Part shown: one piece after another, positions 54,201-64,000 of the stretch
Numbering within the stretch: the stretch's first letter is position 1
Layout: every line of letters begins with the position of its first letter
NCBI RefSeq assembly: GCF_003144115.1
Contig: NW_020312004.1
Span: 636,085-700,084, forward strand
DNA: 64,000 nucleotides
Direction of reading: 5' to 3'
DNA from: Tilletiopsis washingtonensis
Lineage: Eukaryota; Basidiomycota; Exobasidiomycetes; Entylomatales
Program-made: the position numbers and the translations under genes
The notes under the pieces: model-generated
Told to the model about the DNA's origin: nothing
Seen by the model: only the letters and a program-made list of their open reading frames with translations
The model's database searches: none

Positions 54201-57200
54201 GTGCCCGTGTGCGTGCGCGTGTGGATGGCCGCGCGCCTCGCCAACGTCTTCGTCACGGACCTCTTCCTCTTCCAGGGCCGCCCGCACCTGCGCACGCTCG
54301 CCAAGACGGCCAAGAACGGCTACAAGACGACGCTGCGCGGCAACCGCGTGCAGGTGCAGCACCCCACGGAGCCCGTCACTGCCTTTGTCCAGCCGCCGCC
54401 GCCGCCGAGCAACAGCAGCTCGGAGAAGCTCAACGAGAAGACGGCGCCCGTCGCGGCTGCCTCGACGCTGCGCGTCTACGACGGCCGCCTGGACAAGGAG
54501 CCCGAGGGCAACACGCTGCTGCGCGCCATCTGCTACTACGACGACGAGCAGCGCCTGCTGCGCCGCGAGACGTACAAGCACGCCCAGCTGCAGGACACGT
54601 TCGAGTACAACTACAAGAACAAGGACCGGACGCCCGCGGTGCGCAAGCGCCTCACGGCCGACGGCGGCGACATGGCGCTGTACGACAAGCACGGGCGCAT
54701 CTCGGGCGAGACGCGCACGCTCAACGGCCGCAACTACGCCTGCAAGCTGCACTACCACCGCAAGCGCGGCGGCGCCAAGGAGGGCGTCATCCGCGTCGAG
54801 TACGCGACGATCGACGACAACGAGTTCGAGGGCCTGGAGCACGACTCGTTTGAGGTGTACTACAGCAACCCGCCGACGCGCAAGGCCGAGGACCTGACGC
54901 TGTGGGTGCCGCAGCGCCACATCACGCGCCTCATCACGCCGTACATGGGCCGCAAGCGCGAGACGATCTGGACCTACGACCACAAGAGCCACCCGGTCAT
55001 CTCGACGCAGTGCGAGGGCCACCCCGTGCCCAACCCGGACCTGGCCGTCAACGACACGTACGGCGTGCACAAGCCGCCGACGGGCTTCGCCTTCAAGGCC
55101 GAGGACCCGGCGTTCGGCCTCTCGCTGCCCGGGCAGGGCGGCTTCTTCGGCAAGGTCAAGCGTGCCTTTGCGCCCACGTCGCGCACCTCGCGCTTCACCA
55201 CCTGGAAGGCGCGCGAGACGATCTGGCGCGGCTGGAAGAACTCGAGCAACGTCGACGGCGTCGCGGCCATGTACCTCGACGAGCAGGTGCTGCGCGGCGA
55301 GCCGCTGCTGCGGCCCTACTGGCACGCCCGCGACCGCGGCAACTTCCGCGCGGCCATCAAATACCTCAAGAAGCACGCCGAGGCCATCGAGGGTGCCATC
55401 GGCATGGCGCCCGAGGTCTCGGGCTGGACGATTCTCGCGACGAAGATGTCTGACCTCTTCGCCATGGGCGGCTCCTCCAACATGGTCCTCAACACGCGCA
55501 CCGCCGACGACCCCTTCGCGGGCCCCGAGGAGCAGATGCACGTGCTTGCCACCGACACCGGCACCTGGCCCACCGAGGGCGGCGGTGTCTCGTGCTGCCG
55601 CCGCGACGTCGTCGACAACCTGAAGAAGATCCGCTGGCACATCGTCGCCGAGGTGGCCAACGACCTCGGCATGCCGCGCTTCCAGATCGAGAACCAGGTC
55701 GCCTCCGTCAAGCTGCTCGCGCAGTGGGGCCTCGACTTCCTCACGCCGCACCACGGCATCCTGCAGAACATCCTCGACGGCCAGGTCGACGAGCGGATCC
55801 AGGGCGTCTCGTGAGTGGATTGAGCTGTCTAGCAGAGCCAGTGACTGACCCTTCTCCCAGCGACGCCGAGATCAAGCGCGACTTCATCCCGCTGCTGCGC
55901 ACCATCGTCATGGGCACGCGCACGCGCAAGTTCAGCAAGCAGGACATCAAGAACCTCACGCAGGCGCTGCTCGACCTCAACTCGTACTTCGAGACGCGCG
56001 ACTGGAACCGCGTGTGGCGCTCGGACCCCGTCAAGAAGGCCTTCCGCCGCTTCTGGCTCGACAACAGCGCCGAGCGCATCAGCTCGACGGAGGACGCGCT
56101 CGACATTGAGCTGCCGACGATTGGCAACCTCGACGACACGCTCGACCTCTACTCGCGCTACCTGTTCATCTTCGCGCTGCCCGTGCCCGCCGTGTGCCCG
56201 CCCGTGTTCCAGGCGACGCACCACTCGATCGGCGCGCTGTACGGCATCCTGTGCAAGATCAAGCGCAACTGCTCGTTCCAGGTGTGGGACCACTCGATCA
56301 TCTGGCGCGAGTGCAACACGTTCCTCAGCGCCTCGCAGTGCTCGCACCCGCCGTTTGTGCAGAACGCGCTGCTCGGCATCATGCGCATGGCCGCCGTGCT
56401 CAACCTGCACCACTGCGACGTCGTGCTGCCGTGCACCGACCTCTTCAACCCCGAGTGGGAGGTCGAGCTCGGCACCGAGATGGGCGTGCTCGAGGCGCGC
56501 GAGACGTTTGCGCGCAAGATCGACGCCGTCGTCAACGGCATCTGCAACATGGACTCCTTCGAGCCCGTGGAGAAGGTGCTCACCGAGAAGCCGACGGTGA
56601 CGATGCTGTCGCACGTGCAGTACGTCAAGGACATCAAGACGGCGCTGCTCGCCGCCGACATCATCGTCAACGAGTGGGGCTTCAGCGACTACCGCCTGCA
56701 CATCTACGGCGGCCTCGACCGCATGCCGTCGTACACCGTCGAGTGCCAGGAGCTGCTGGCGTCCAAGGGCCTGCGCGGCTTCGTCGAGTTCAAGGGCTAC
56801 GGCAACCCAAAGAAGGTGCTCGCCGACACGTGGCTCTTCCTCAACTCGAGCATCAGCGAGGGCCTGCCGCTGGCCATCGGCGAGGCGGCGCTGACGGGCG
56901 CGCCCATTGTGTGCACCGACGTCGGCGCCACGGCGCTCGTGCTGCAGGACATCGACGACCCCTCGAAGCTCTACGGCGAGGTCGTGAACCCGAACCGCGC
57001 GCGCGACCTCGCCCGCGCCCAGATCAACGTGCTCGGCGTCATGGGCCAGTGGGCCGACTACGCCGAGGTCGAGGGCGAGGATCCGTGGACGGGCGGCCTG
57101 TGCGACCACCCGACGATCGAGCAGGTCAACGAGGTGCAGGCGCGCATGTACACGCAGTCGGAGAACCGCCGCCGCCTTGGCCTCAACATGCGCACGACGG

Positions 57201-57634
57201 TGCAGAAGAAGTTCGACGGCGACCGCTACTTGCGCGAGCACGAGCAGATGCTCTGGGCGGGCAAGGAGCTCGCCGACGGGCGCCGGCGCATGTACGCCGG
57301 CACGTCGGAGGACGACCTCGTCGTCAACTACAAGACGCTCGAGAACATGTTCCGCCGCCCCACGATGCTCCAGAGCGTCTCGGGCTTCTCGGCCTTCAGC
57401 AGCAGCGGCGGCACGTCGCGCACCACCTCGACGCACAACCTCTCCTCCATCGGCGGCCACTCGGGCCCCTACTTTGGCCCCAACGGCTCGTACCCGACGT
57501 TCGGCGAGTCGTCCGACGGCCACGGCACGTGGGCCGGCGGCTCGTCGACGGGCCACGGCACGCCCAACTGGATCCAGTCCAACGCCGGCAGCACGACGTC
57601 GTCGCGCCGCGGCTCCATCTCTGGCGGCTTCTAG
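48226..57634 (+). CDS. Giant polytopic membrane glycosyltransferase with C-terminal GT4 domain (Gtb3-like)
   Basis: Four exons (48226-49005, 49303-51429, 51480-55810, 55861-57634) give 3,003 residues. One membrane span lies near residues 27-50 (FVLAGLALLAALVGITYILV). A large soluble region follows to ~950. A block of roughly 10-13 membrane spans lies at about 950-1490 (for example LVISLVICGPF, AMLVAAFGSVLGFVFFTAFV, LIFFCYFMLL, GVIYFVLALLD, LIYYLMGAVVLDI, SLAFAFCALLVWLFV). A long cytosolic part comes next. The GT4 (GT-B, retaining) domain lies near ~2340-2850: RWHIVAEVANDLGMPRF, YVKDIKTALLAADIIVNEWG, RLHIYGGLDRMPSYTVEC, FKGYGNPKKVLADTWLFLNS, and the E-x7-E motif EGLPLAIGE at Glu2746 and Glu2754, then TDVGATALVL. 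The last ~100 residues are Ser/Gly/Thr-rich. The architecture matches the large fungal GT4 membrane proteins typified by Gtb3 of the galactosaminogalactan cluster; the GT4 part also recalls bacterial PelF. Polymerisation plus export is inferred. The first intron is 297 bases, free of stops and in frame, so its retention would add 99 residues. Confidence 0.88.
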
Positions 57635-58053
57635 GCGGCGGACGCAGAAGCCCCACCCACACTCCTTGCCCTGCGCGCCCGGCGCCGCAGCGCCCCCACA
57701 CTCCTTCCGTAGAGCCCCTCATCATTCATTCACCCAGTGCCATGCAGCGCACGCCCACACTCCTTTGCATCACACCCCTCTTCCCGTCCTGGTCTTGTCG
57801 CTGCTGGCTCCGCCGCCGACCGTTACCTGCTCGCCGCTCCTTCTCGCTCCCCGCTTCGTGCTCGCTCGTCGGGCTTTGCACAGTTAATTTGAATAGAGTC
57901 CCTCGCACCTCGCTCTGAGTGATCTCGTGTGACGTCGCCCGCGGCCCAGTGGGAGGCCGAGAAGCATGCGCACCTCGACGTTGCGTCGAGCCCGGGAAGC
58001 GAGCCGTGGCTCCTGATCATTCTCGTGCTCGCGCAACGGGTATTGTCATTCCG
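57635..58053. other. Convergent 3' region (GT4 / MED1)
   Basis: These 419 bases lie between convergent stop codons. The start is C-rich and an A/T-richer patch lies at 57880-57900, consistent with 3' untranslated ends. No gene is seen. Confidence 0.5.
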
Positions 58054-60865
58054 CTAGCCCCTCCTCCTCTTCCTCCCCTGCTCCTCCTCCTCAAGCGGAC
58101 TGCCACTGCCCCTCCTCTTCAGGCCCTCTCTCTGCGTGACCTGCGGCGGCGCCGGGCTCTTGCTGCCGCGAGTGTTCTGCGAGCTGCGTCTGCGCAGCGT
58201 GCGCGTCTGCGGAGGCGCATCGCCTTCCTCGACGGGAGAGGTCTCGACGGCGGTGGCGAGCGCCGCCGAGGCTCGACGAGTAAGACGACCGGAGGGAGAC
58301 GTCTGGCCGGCGCTGCCACTGTTGCTGCCGCTTGCGGTCCCGCCTGCGGGAGGAGGAGAGCCGTCGGTCTGCAACGGCGACACTCGTCGGCGTCGTGTCA
58401 CGGGCGAGGTCGCAGGTGCTGCGCCAGCTTCACCTGAGGTCAAGGCGGCGGGAGAAGCTTCATCCTCGGCAATCGTAGCGAGCGAGCCGGAGGAGAGAGC
58501 ACTCGTCATGCCGCCCGCCGGGGGCGGAGGCGGGGCGGGCAGAGATGCAGGCTCGAGCTTGACTTGCGCCTGCGCCGGAGCTTCTGCTCGCGCCTCTGAA
58601 GCTGGAGGCGCCTCGTTGGTCTCTTCTTGCGCGGAAGGCTCGGGCACGATGGGCTCCGTCTTCATCTCCTCCGCGCTCGCCTCGACTTCGGCCTCGCCCA
58701 CTTCTTCTTGTTGCTCGTCCTCTTCTTGCTCCGGCGGGCCGAGCAAGCTCTCCGTCCAGCCCAGCAGCGCCTGCACTGCCGAGAGCACATCAAAGCGCTG
58801 CATCGCAGCCTTGACGCTCGCTGCGTGCTCGTCCGTCGCGCCGAGCTCGTGCGTCTCTTGCGTGCCGCCAAGCGAAGAAAGCCTCGCCGTCACCTGCACC
58901 TGCGTCTCTCCCTCCTCCTTGAGCTCCAAGCGTGCTTCGCACGTCCACGTCCCGCTTGCGCGCTGCACGAAGAACGAGAGTCCCAGTGCGCGCCGTTCTG
59001 GGCGCAGAGTGACTTGCGTCTGCCTCTTTGACGTCGCCGGCGACACGGCAGGAGCAGAGAGAGCGAGCGCAGCCTGCGCGACTCTCATGGCCCATGCTGC
59101 AGGACGGAGGACTTCGAGTGTTGCGTAGAGCGTGTCGCTTGAGGCGAGACTGAAGCGCGAGACGAGGACAGGCTCGGCGGGTGCCTTTGAGCCGTCGTTG
59201 CTGCTCTGCGAAACACGCGTGCTTCCGCGCGCCACGCGGAATGCAAGATGAGGCGAAGCGGCGATGGTGGGCAAAGGCAGAGCGTGAAGAGCGGAGAGAT
59301 AGGCGGCATCGATGAGGCCTGTCGCGGCCTCGTCACGAGACGTTGTAGAAGAAGCAGAGATCAAGTCGTGCCGACCGAGGGCGCGCGCGAGGAGGGATGC
59401 GTCCGTCGAGGAGAGAAGCACGGGCGGCTGAAGTGTGGCCTCGAGCATCAAGGAGCTGGGCAGCTCAAAGCGAGCGGCCTCGAAGTTCCACTTGAGCGTG
59501 TGCGTCTCTTCACTTGCCCGATCTGCGACAGACGCCGCCGCAGCGTTGAGAGGCGCAGTGTCCTCGGCCTCGCGCGCCCGGTGAGCCAATTGAACGCCCC
59601 AAGTACACAAGGGCGGCGGGACGACAAGTGCGCGTCTTGGATGAAGCGCACGGAACTTGGCCGCTCCTAAATCCGAGTACAAGCTGTCCGGGGCGTTGAT
59701 CATCGAGGAAGAGTAGAGATGAAGGACGTGGCAGACTCGAGGATTGTGAATGTCAGGTACGCCGCACCGGCCTGGTGAGATGAAGAGCTGCCGGAGTTGG
59801 TCAGAGGTGAAGCTCGCGAGACTGAGGGAAACAGGCGTCAGTAGCTCTCCTCTACCTGTGCGACGCGCCGTCGAGGCACACTCACTCCAGCTGTCCAATC
59901 TCCTTCAACGCATTGCCCTCCAATACACTGCCCACTTTGTGCATCGTCCCGAACGCATCCGCCTCTGGAAACTCGGCGTGCAGAGCGTCCAGGCTCGCCA
60001 GTGCCGCGAGATCCTGACGCAGGCGTTCGTGCTCCACGATGAGCTGCTCCTCTGACTTGAGCTGCAAAGCTTGTTCCAGACCTCTGATGCAGCCGTAGAG
60101 ACTCTCGGCGACTCGCCAGTACGACTCGTTGAGGGAGTCCTTGGCAGAGCCATCGGACGACGAGCCGAAGGAGAGACGCACGCGCATGTACTCTCCATTG
60201 CCCACCTTCTCTGTCGACGCAGGCGTCCACCAGGAAGGCACCGAGACGTCGAAATCTAGCACGAAGACTTTGCCCGCAAGTGTGAGGTTGAGAGGCGAGG
60301 CGGAGTCGTAGAACTCGTCGATGGACAAGGAGGCGGCGACCGCTCGCAGAACGGCAAGAATGTCGCTGGACACGTTGCGCGAGGCGATTTGGTCTAGCTC
60401 TGCGGGAGTGTAGCAGGCGAAGAGGTCGCTTCCCAGGCAGTCGGGCAGGTAGCCTGGCCGCACGGTGGGCTCTCTTGCCGCGGCGACGGATGCGCCGGCG
60501 AGGACGGGCGCGAGCAGAGTGTGGCGCAGCGCCTGGAGCAGGGCGTGCAGCTCGGGCCGCTCGCGCTGCGCCAGCGGCAGCTGTGCCAGCGTCGGCGAGC
60601 GCGGCGCCCGCGGCGCAAAGTGCGCCTGCAGCGGCGAGGCGGCTGCTGCGGCGCGAGGAGCGCTGCTGGCGCCTGAGAGAGAGGCGGAGAGCGGCAGCGG
60701 AGTGCCTGCCGCCATGGCGCTGCCGCCGCCGCCGCCGCCTGCGACACTGAGACTCTGGCTGCTGCTGCCGCCGGCGCCGGCGCCGGCGCTGCCGCTGCCC
60801 GCGCTGCCGGGCACGCCGAGGGCGGCGAGCATCGAGGGCGTGCCGAGCGAGAAGGGCGTCGACAT
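58054..60865 (-). CDS. MED1: Mediator complex subunit Med1
   Basis: Two exons (60865-59886 and 59821-58054; 64-base intron) give 915 residues. Med1 is a middle-module subunit of Mediator that bridges activators and RNA polymerase II in the nucleus. Family-type segments are SSDILAVLRAVAASLSIDEF, GKVFVLDFDVSVPSWWTPA (the characteristic 'VLDxD' strand), YMRVRLSFGSSS, LNESYWRVAESLYGCIRGLEQ, and in exon 2 VPDIHNPRVCHVLHLYSSSM and WNFEAARFELPSSLMLEATL. The N-terminal 100 residues are Gly/Ser/Ala-rich. The C-terminal ~270 are acidic then Ser/Pro-rich and end in basic KRRGS and GRKRRRG patches that could be nuclear localisation signals. Assignment rests on these partial motifs and overall layout, so it is a little less certain than for the enzymes. 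The split codon at the intron restores Asp. Confidence 0.72.
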
Positions 60866-61271
60866 GGCGGGAGGACGCGCGCGCGCGCACGCACGCCGTG
60901 TATCTGGCTGCCGCCGATGCTGAGGCGCGGCGAGGTGTGGCTGTGAGGCGCAGGCTGAGGGTGGTGCGGGGGTGAGGGATGGAGCGCCAGAAGGAACGGC
61001 CGCGCGAGTGGAGGCAGGGTGCGGCACGCCCCCGTCACGTGAGGACAGCGGCGGCGGAGGATGTGGTGGGGAAGCAAGATGCGGCGCGCGGCAATTTCGA
61101 TTTGAGCGCGGCGAGCAAAGGCTCGCATTAAAGCAGGCGGCGCGCGAGGTTGTATTCGTGCATGGGCCACTTTGCTGCTCCACTTCATTCACTTGCAAGC
61201 TGCACTCTGACCCTCAGGCCTCGCCTTCCCTTGCTTCTCGCCCCTCATCCTCGCGCCCGGGTCTGGGGGCC
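60866..61271. promoter_or_regulatory. Bidirectional promoter (MED1 / signal-peptide protein)
   Basis: These 406 bases lie between divergent start codons. A C/T-rich run at about 61215-61262 precedes the rightward ATG, and an A/T-richer piece lies at 61090-61160. Confidence 0.5.
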
Positions 61272-63202
61272 ATGCGCTCCTCTCTGCTCTTCCTTCTCTC
61301 CCTCTGCCTCTTCTCCCTCACCCGTGCCTCTTACTCGAGCGCAAGATGTTCTAGCCCCGCGTCTCGCCTGCGCCTGCCTTTGCGCCTCACCAGCGCCGGC
61401 GCCGCAAGCATCGTGCTCGCGGCCCACTCGGCATGCGCGCAGGCGGCGACGGGTGCAGCGGCGACGCGGGGCGATGTGTGGGATGACGAGCCGCTTGGTC
61501 CACTCGCCGTCGAGGCGGAAGCGCCGTCCGTGGCGCCCCTCACTGCTACGGCAGCTGCTCTGCCGCGGCGAGAGACCGAAGGTGTGGCATTGCGCATCGA
61601 GCGAGTGAGTTGGCCGCTTCCTCTCCCCCACCTTCTCGCCTCGTCAATCTCACGCGCTGCACGAGGCTGACCTTGATTTGGTCGGGCAGAACATGCGCAA
61701 GTGGCTCCTCAAGCAGTCCGACGCGCACATCGACGCCCTGCGCCTCTCGCCGTTGGAGACGCTGCACGAGCAGCTGCGTCTCGTGGGCGATGGAGCGGAG
61801 GAGACGCTGGAGAGCCGTGTTGCGCGAGAAGGGCGAGGATGGGTCCTTCTCGTGTGAGTATACTCCTCAGGAGCAACGAGCCGGGTAGAGGAGAAAGCAG
61901 GCTGATGCAAGCCACCTTCTCGCGAGCGCAGAGCGGGCGAAGAAGACACGCGATCCCTCTTCGTCTTGTCGCTCTTCAATCGTTCCGTCTCTCTACTTCA
62001 CACGCCTCCTTCATCCCTCTCTTCGTTAGAGGAGCTCACGCTCGAGACGCAGGACGACGAGCGTCTGCGCATCGGCGAGGAGGTGGCACTGCGCAGGTTG
62101 TGGGAGGAGCCAGGCAGGAGAGAGAGAGCGCTGGCGTGGAGCACTGCAGTCGTGCGCTTTGAAAAGGAGACGAGGCTCGTTTGGCGATGGTGGATCTGGC
62201 GGTACGTTGTTTGCCTCTCTCTCCCCCTTTCCCTTTTCTCTTGTCGCGCCGTGGCGCTGAACTGAGGTCTCTGCCCCCCCCCCCCCGGCGCACAGCGTCC
62301 CACTGCTAGTCTTCCTCACCCCCACCTCCTCCGGCGACTTGACGTTTCGCCATCTCTCGCTCGCATGGACGTCGCCTCCCTCTCCGCTCGAGCTGCTCGA
62401 GCTGATGGCTACGCCGCAAGCTTGGCTTGCGCTGCCTTCGTGGCACGGCCTGGGCGGAGGAGGAGGAGGAGAGAGAGGAGGGACATCGGGAGGAGGAGCT
62501 TGGTATGCCCGCTGGCTAGGCCTCCTCTTCTCCTACATCAATCCCTTGACGGATGCAATGCCTGCTTGGGCAATGACTGCAGTGAGTCCGCACAGCAGCT
62601 TCTGCGTCCGCCACCACTACACCTTGCTCCCCTATCACGGCTTGCGCAACGCGCGGCAGGGGCCAAGCTGACCGAACCTTATCGTTCTTGTCCCACTCTC
62701 CTTGTTGCCCCTTCTTCTGCGCCACAACCCTCTGGCAAAACTCGCCCCCCGCGTACAGGCGAGCGCAACACTGGCAAGTCTGCTCGTCAAGTGGCTACAT
62801 CGACCCTCTGTCTCGACCTCATCCTCTCCTTCCACCTCTGCGTCTACCGCCACGTCTTCCCGTCGAGCTCCGACAGCTGGCAGAACGCGACAATCTGCCG
62901 TCGGCGCGGCCTCAGCCTCGGCTTCAGCCTCGACTGCGTCTTCTCGCGCCGCGAGTGCACGCCCAACTGCGAGCGAGGAGAGCGGGCAGGTGCCGCCAAG
63001 CGTGCCGCGCTCGGCCGTGCCCTTCAAGCTGTCGCGCGCGCAGCTCGAAGCGATGGCGCTGCCGAGGGCCAAGCATGGGCAAGAAGAGATCGATGCGACA
63101 AGAGCGGCGGCGCAACCTGGCGACGAAGCAGTAGCAGCAGCAGCAGCAGCCGCAGCAGCAGTAGGGACAGCCAAGACAAGCGAGAGGGGAGGAGACAATT
63201 AA
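61272..63202 (+). CDS. Unrecognised protein with signal peptide
   Basis: Five exons (61272-61604, 61690-61853, 61932-62201, 62296-62581, 62759-63202) give 498 residues. The N-terminus MRSSLLFLLSLCLFSLTRA is a strong signal peptide or signal anchor. The middle is well-behaved globular sequence (NMRKWLLKQSDAHIDALRLS, WVLLVAGEEDTRSLFVLSLF, EEVALRRLWEEPGRRERALA, RLVWRWWIWRVPLLVFLTP), with a weakly hydrophobic segment near residues 345-365. The C-terminal ~130 residues are Ser/Ala/Thr-rich low complexity with a poly-Ala run. I do not recognise a family. The start of exon 3 is fixed by phase: the pyrimidine-rich acceptor at 62029 gives the wrong frame, while the one at 61931 keeps a long sensible frame. 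The last intron (177 bases) is the least certain junction. It converges with the gene at the right edge. Confidence 0.62.
62274..62286. repeat. Poly-C tract (13 C) in an intron acceptor
   Basis: Thirteen consecutive C lie 9-21 bases upstream of the acceptor at 62295. They act as the pyrimidine tract of that intron. Homopolymers of this length are prone to length variation and sequencing error. Confidence 0.8.
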
Positions 63203-63542
63203 GCCATTTCTGAGGTTGTTACAGCGTAGCGCGTTTCGACAAGGGCGGGTCGAGAGTCAAGTAGAGTGAAGAGAGTCGATGTGTGACTAGAGGACGGGGA
63301 AGGAAGAGACAGAAGAGGGAGGAAAAAGGCATGAGGTGAAAAAGTAGCGCAGTAACTAGACGGTGAGAAGAGGGGAAAAGAGGACTGGGCCGTTCAAGGT
63401 TGCGAGGCGGAGAGAGTGGAGAGGGTTCGAGGTGGTGAAATCTTTGAAGGAACAGAAAGGTCGAAGAGGGGGGAAGAGTAGGCTCGTGTTGCGCAACGGA
63501 GGAGCGAAACTCGTCTGGGCACGCTTTGCTGTTCGCGACGCT
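63203..63542. other. Convergent 3' region, A/G-rich
   Basis: These 340 bases lie between two convergent stops and are unusually A/G-rich on the plus strand, which is the C/T-rich 3' untranslated end of the minus-strand gene. No gene is seen. Confidence 0.5.
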
Positions 63543-63936
63543 TTACTCAGCGCGCACTTTCCTCGTCGGCATAGCGACGAGGCCGACCAATCCCACGACT
63601 CCAAACACGAGGACATAAGCGCTCCCCGCACCCGCCACGGCGCCGATCCAGCCCAGTGCGCCGACGTTGTTCTCCTTCCAGCTCTGTGCCCTTCCCTGCG
63701 CCGTCTCCAGCGAGGCCAGCAATGCGCCCCCTTGCTCGGCGGGCACGCCGAGCCGCCGAGCGAGCGCCTCGGCGTTGGGCAGACGCAGCGCCGAGAGGAG
63801 ATCGCGAGAGGGGAGCGAACGACGCAGATCGGAAAGAAGCAGTTGCGTGCCGGACGTCGCCGTTTGTAGGTTGGCGCCGAGAGATTGTGCGGTGAGAAGT
63901 AGACGCGAGGAGAGAGAAGCCGAGGGCGGAGCGGGC
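63543..63936 (-). CDS. 3'-terminal exon of an unrecognised membrane protein (runs off the window)
   Basis: The frame is open from a likely acceptor (..AAAAAACCAG, exon from 63936, first base completing a split codon) to the stop at 63543-63545, about 130 residues. The sequence has soluble helical character (TSGTQLLLSDLRRSL, LLSALRLPNAEALARRL) and ends with a hydrophobic span (LGWIGAVAGAGSAYVLVFGVVGLVGLVAM split over ~29 residues) and a short basic tail (PTRKVRAE). It is probably tail-anchored or a C-terminal membrane span. The 5' exons must lie beyond 64000, past the GA repeat. The family was not recognised. Confidence 0.6.
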
Positions 63937-63954
63937 CTGGTTTTTTGGAAAGCA

Positions 63955-63958
<4 letters not shown>

Positions 63959-64000
<42 letters not shown>
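63959..64000. repeat. (GA)n microsatellite at the window edge
   Basis: Twenty-one consecutive GA units run to the last base of the window. On the coding strand of the adjacent minus-strand gene this is a (TC)n tract, lying within the proposed upstream intron and forming part of its pyrimidine tract. It continues beyond the window. Confidence 0.95.

Noticed and set aside
51270-55754. A 1,494-codon open frame antisense to the GT4 gene
   Set aside because: It mirrors the codon pattern of the real gene (stops excluded by GC-rich third positions) and reads as Arg/Leu/Glu-Val low complexity; a shadow frame.
34953-57634. Horizontal transfer of the polymer locus
   Set aside because: Codon use, GC and intron size of these genes look the same as in the housekeeping neighbours; nothing in the sequence itself shows recent transfer.
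62021-62029. Pyrimidine-rich acceptor cttcgttag as the start of exon 3 of the 61272 gene
   Set aside because: It puts the following exon out of frame with exon 2; the acceptor at 61931 keeps phase and a longer sensible sequence.

Overview
The window reads as nuclear DNA of a GC-rich basidiomycete fungus, most likely an Ustilaginomycotina-type yeast or smut relative. The organism call is inference. It rests on dense short spliceosomal introns (mostly 49-65 nt, GTGAGT/GTACGT donors), CT-rich leaders upstream of start codons, and fungal families such as a Zn(II)2Cys6 regulator, Yaf9, mS23/Rsm25, Mediator Med1 and DUF3712. I assigned exons by hand. Unless noted, every junction keeps frame and rebuilds a recognisable protein. 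No tRNA, rRNA, CRISPR array or intact transposon was recognised.

Layout. 1-12.5 kb: a small putative mitochondrial membrane protein, a 9-exon zinc-cluster transcription factor, and a 1,439-residue DUF3712/LEA2-like repeat protein. 12.5-25 kb: compact housekeeping genes, namely glycogenin, Yaf9, mitoribosomal mS23, a sulfide:quinone oxidoreductase fused to mitoribosomal mL58, Snu13, and a peroxisomal-type acyl-CoA ligase. 25.4-34.3 kb: the ATR/Rad3/Mec1 checkpoint kinase in 21 exons, the last one 9 nt long. 58-64 kb: Mediator Med1, an unrecognised signal-peptide protein, and the 3' exon of a gene that runs off the right edge.

The most interesting part is 34.95-57.6 kb. This gene-poor stretch holds two diverged spherulin-4 (GH135-like) secreted proteins, a secreted multi-module putative carbohydrate-binding protein, a UDP-glucose 4-epimerase with a long Ser-rich insertion, and a 3,003-residue polytopic membrane protein with a C-terminal GT4 glycosyltransferase domain. 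Epimerase, spherulin-4 hydrolase and giant GT4 membrane protein is the core of the Aspergillus galactosaminogalactan cluster (uge3, sph3, gtb3). Its other two genes, a deacetylase (agd3) and a GH114 hydrolase (ega3), are not seen here. I infer a basidiomycete exopolysaccharide locus: the epimerase supplies UDP-galacto sugars, the membrane GT polymerises and exports, the spherulins trim, and the secreted modular protein may bind the product.

Other points of note: the SQR-mL58 fusion has what looks like an internal mitochondrial presequence, suggesting a polyprotein cleaved inside mitochondria. One spherulin copy has a lost splice donor (CTAAGT where GTAAGT is expected) exactly at its conserved NPG motif. 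The acyl-CoA ligase has a GC-AG intron.
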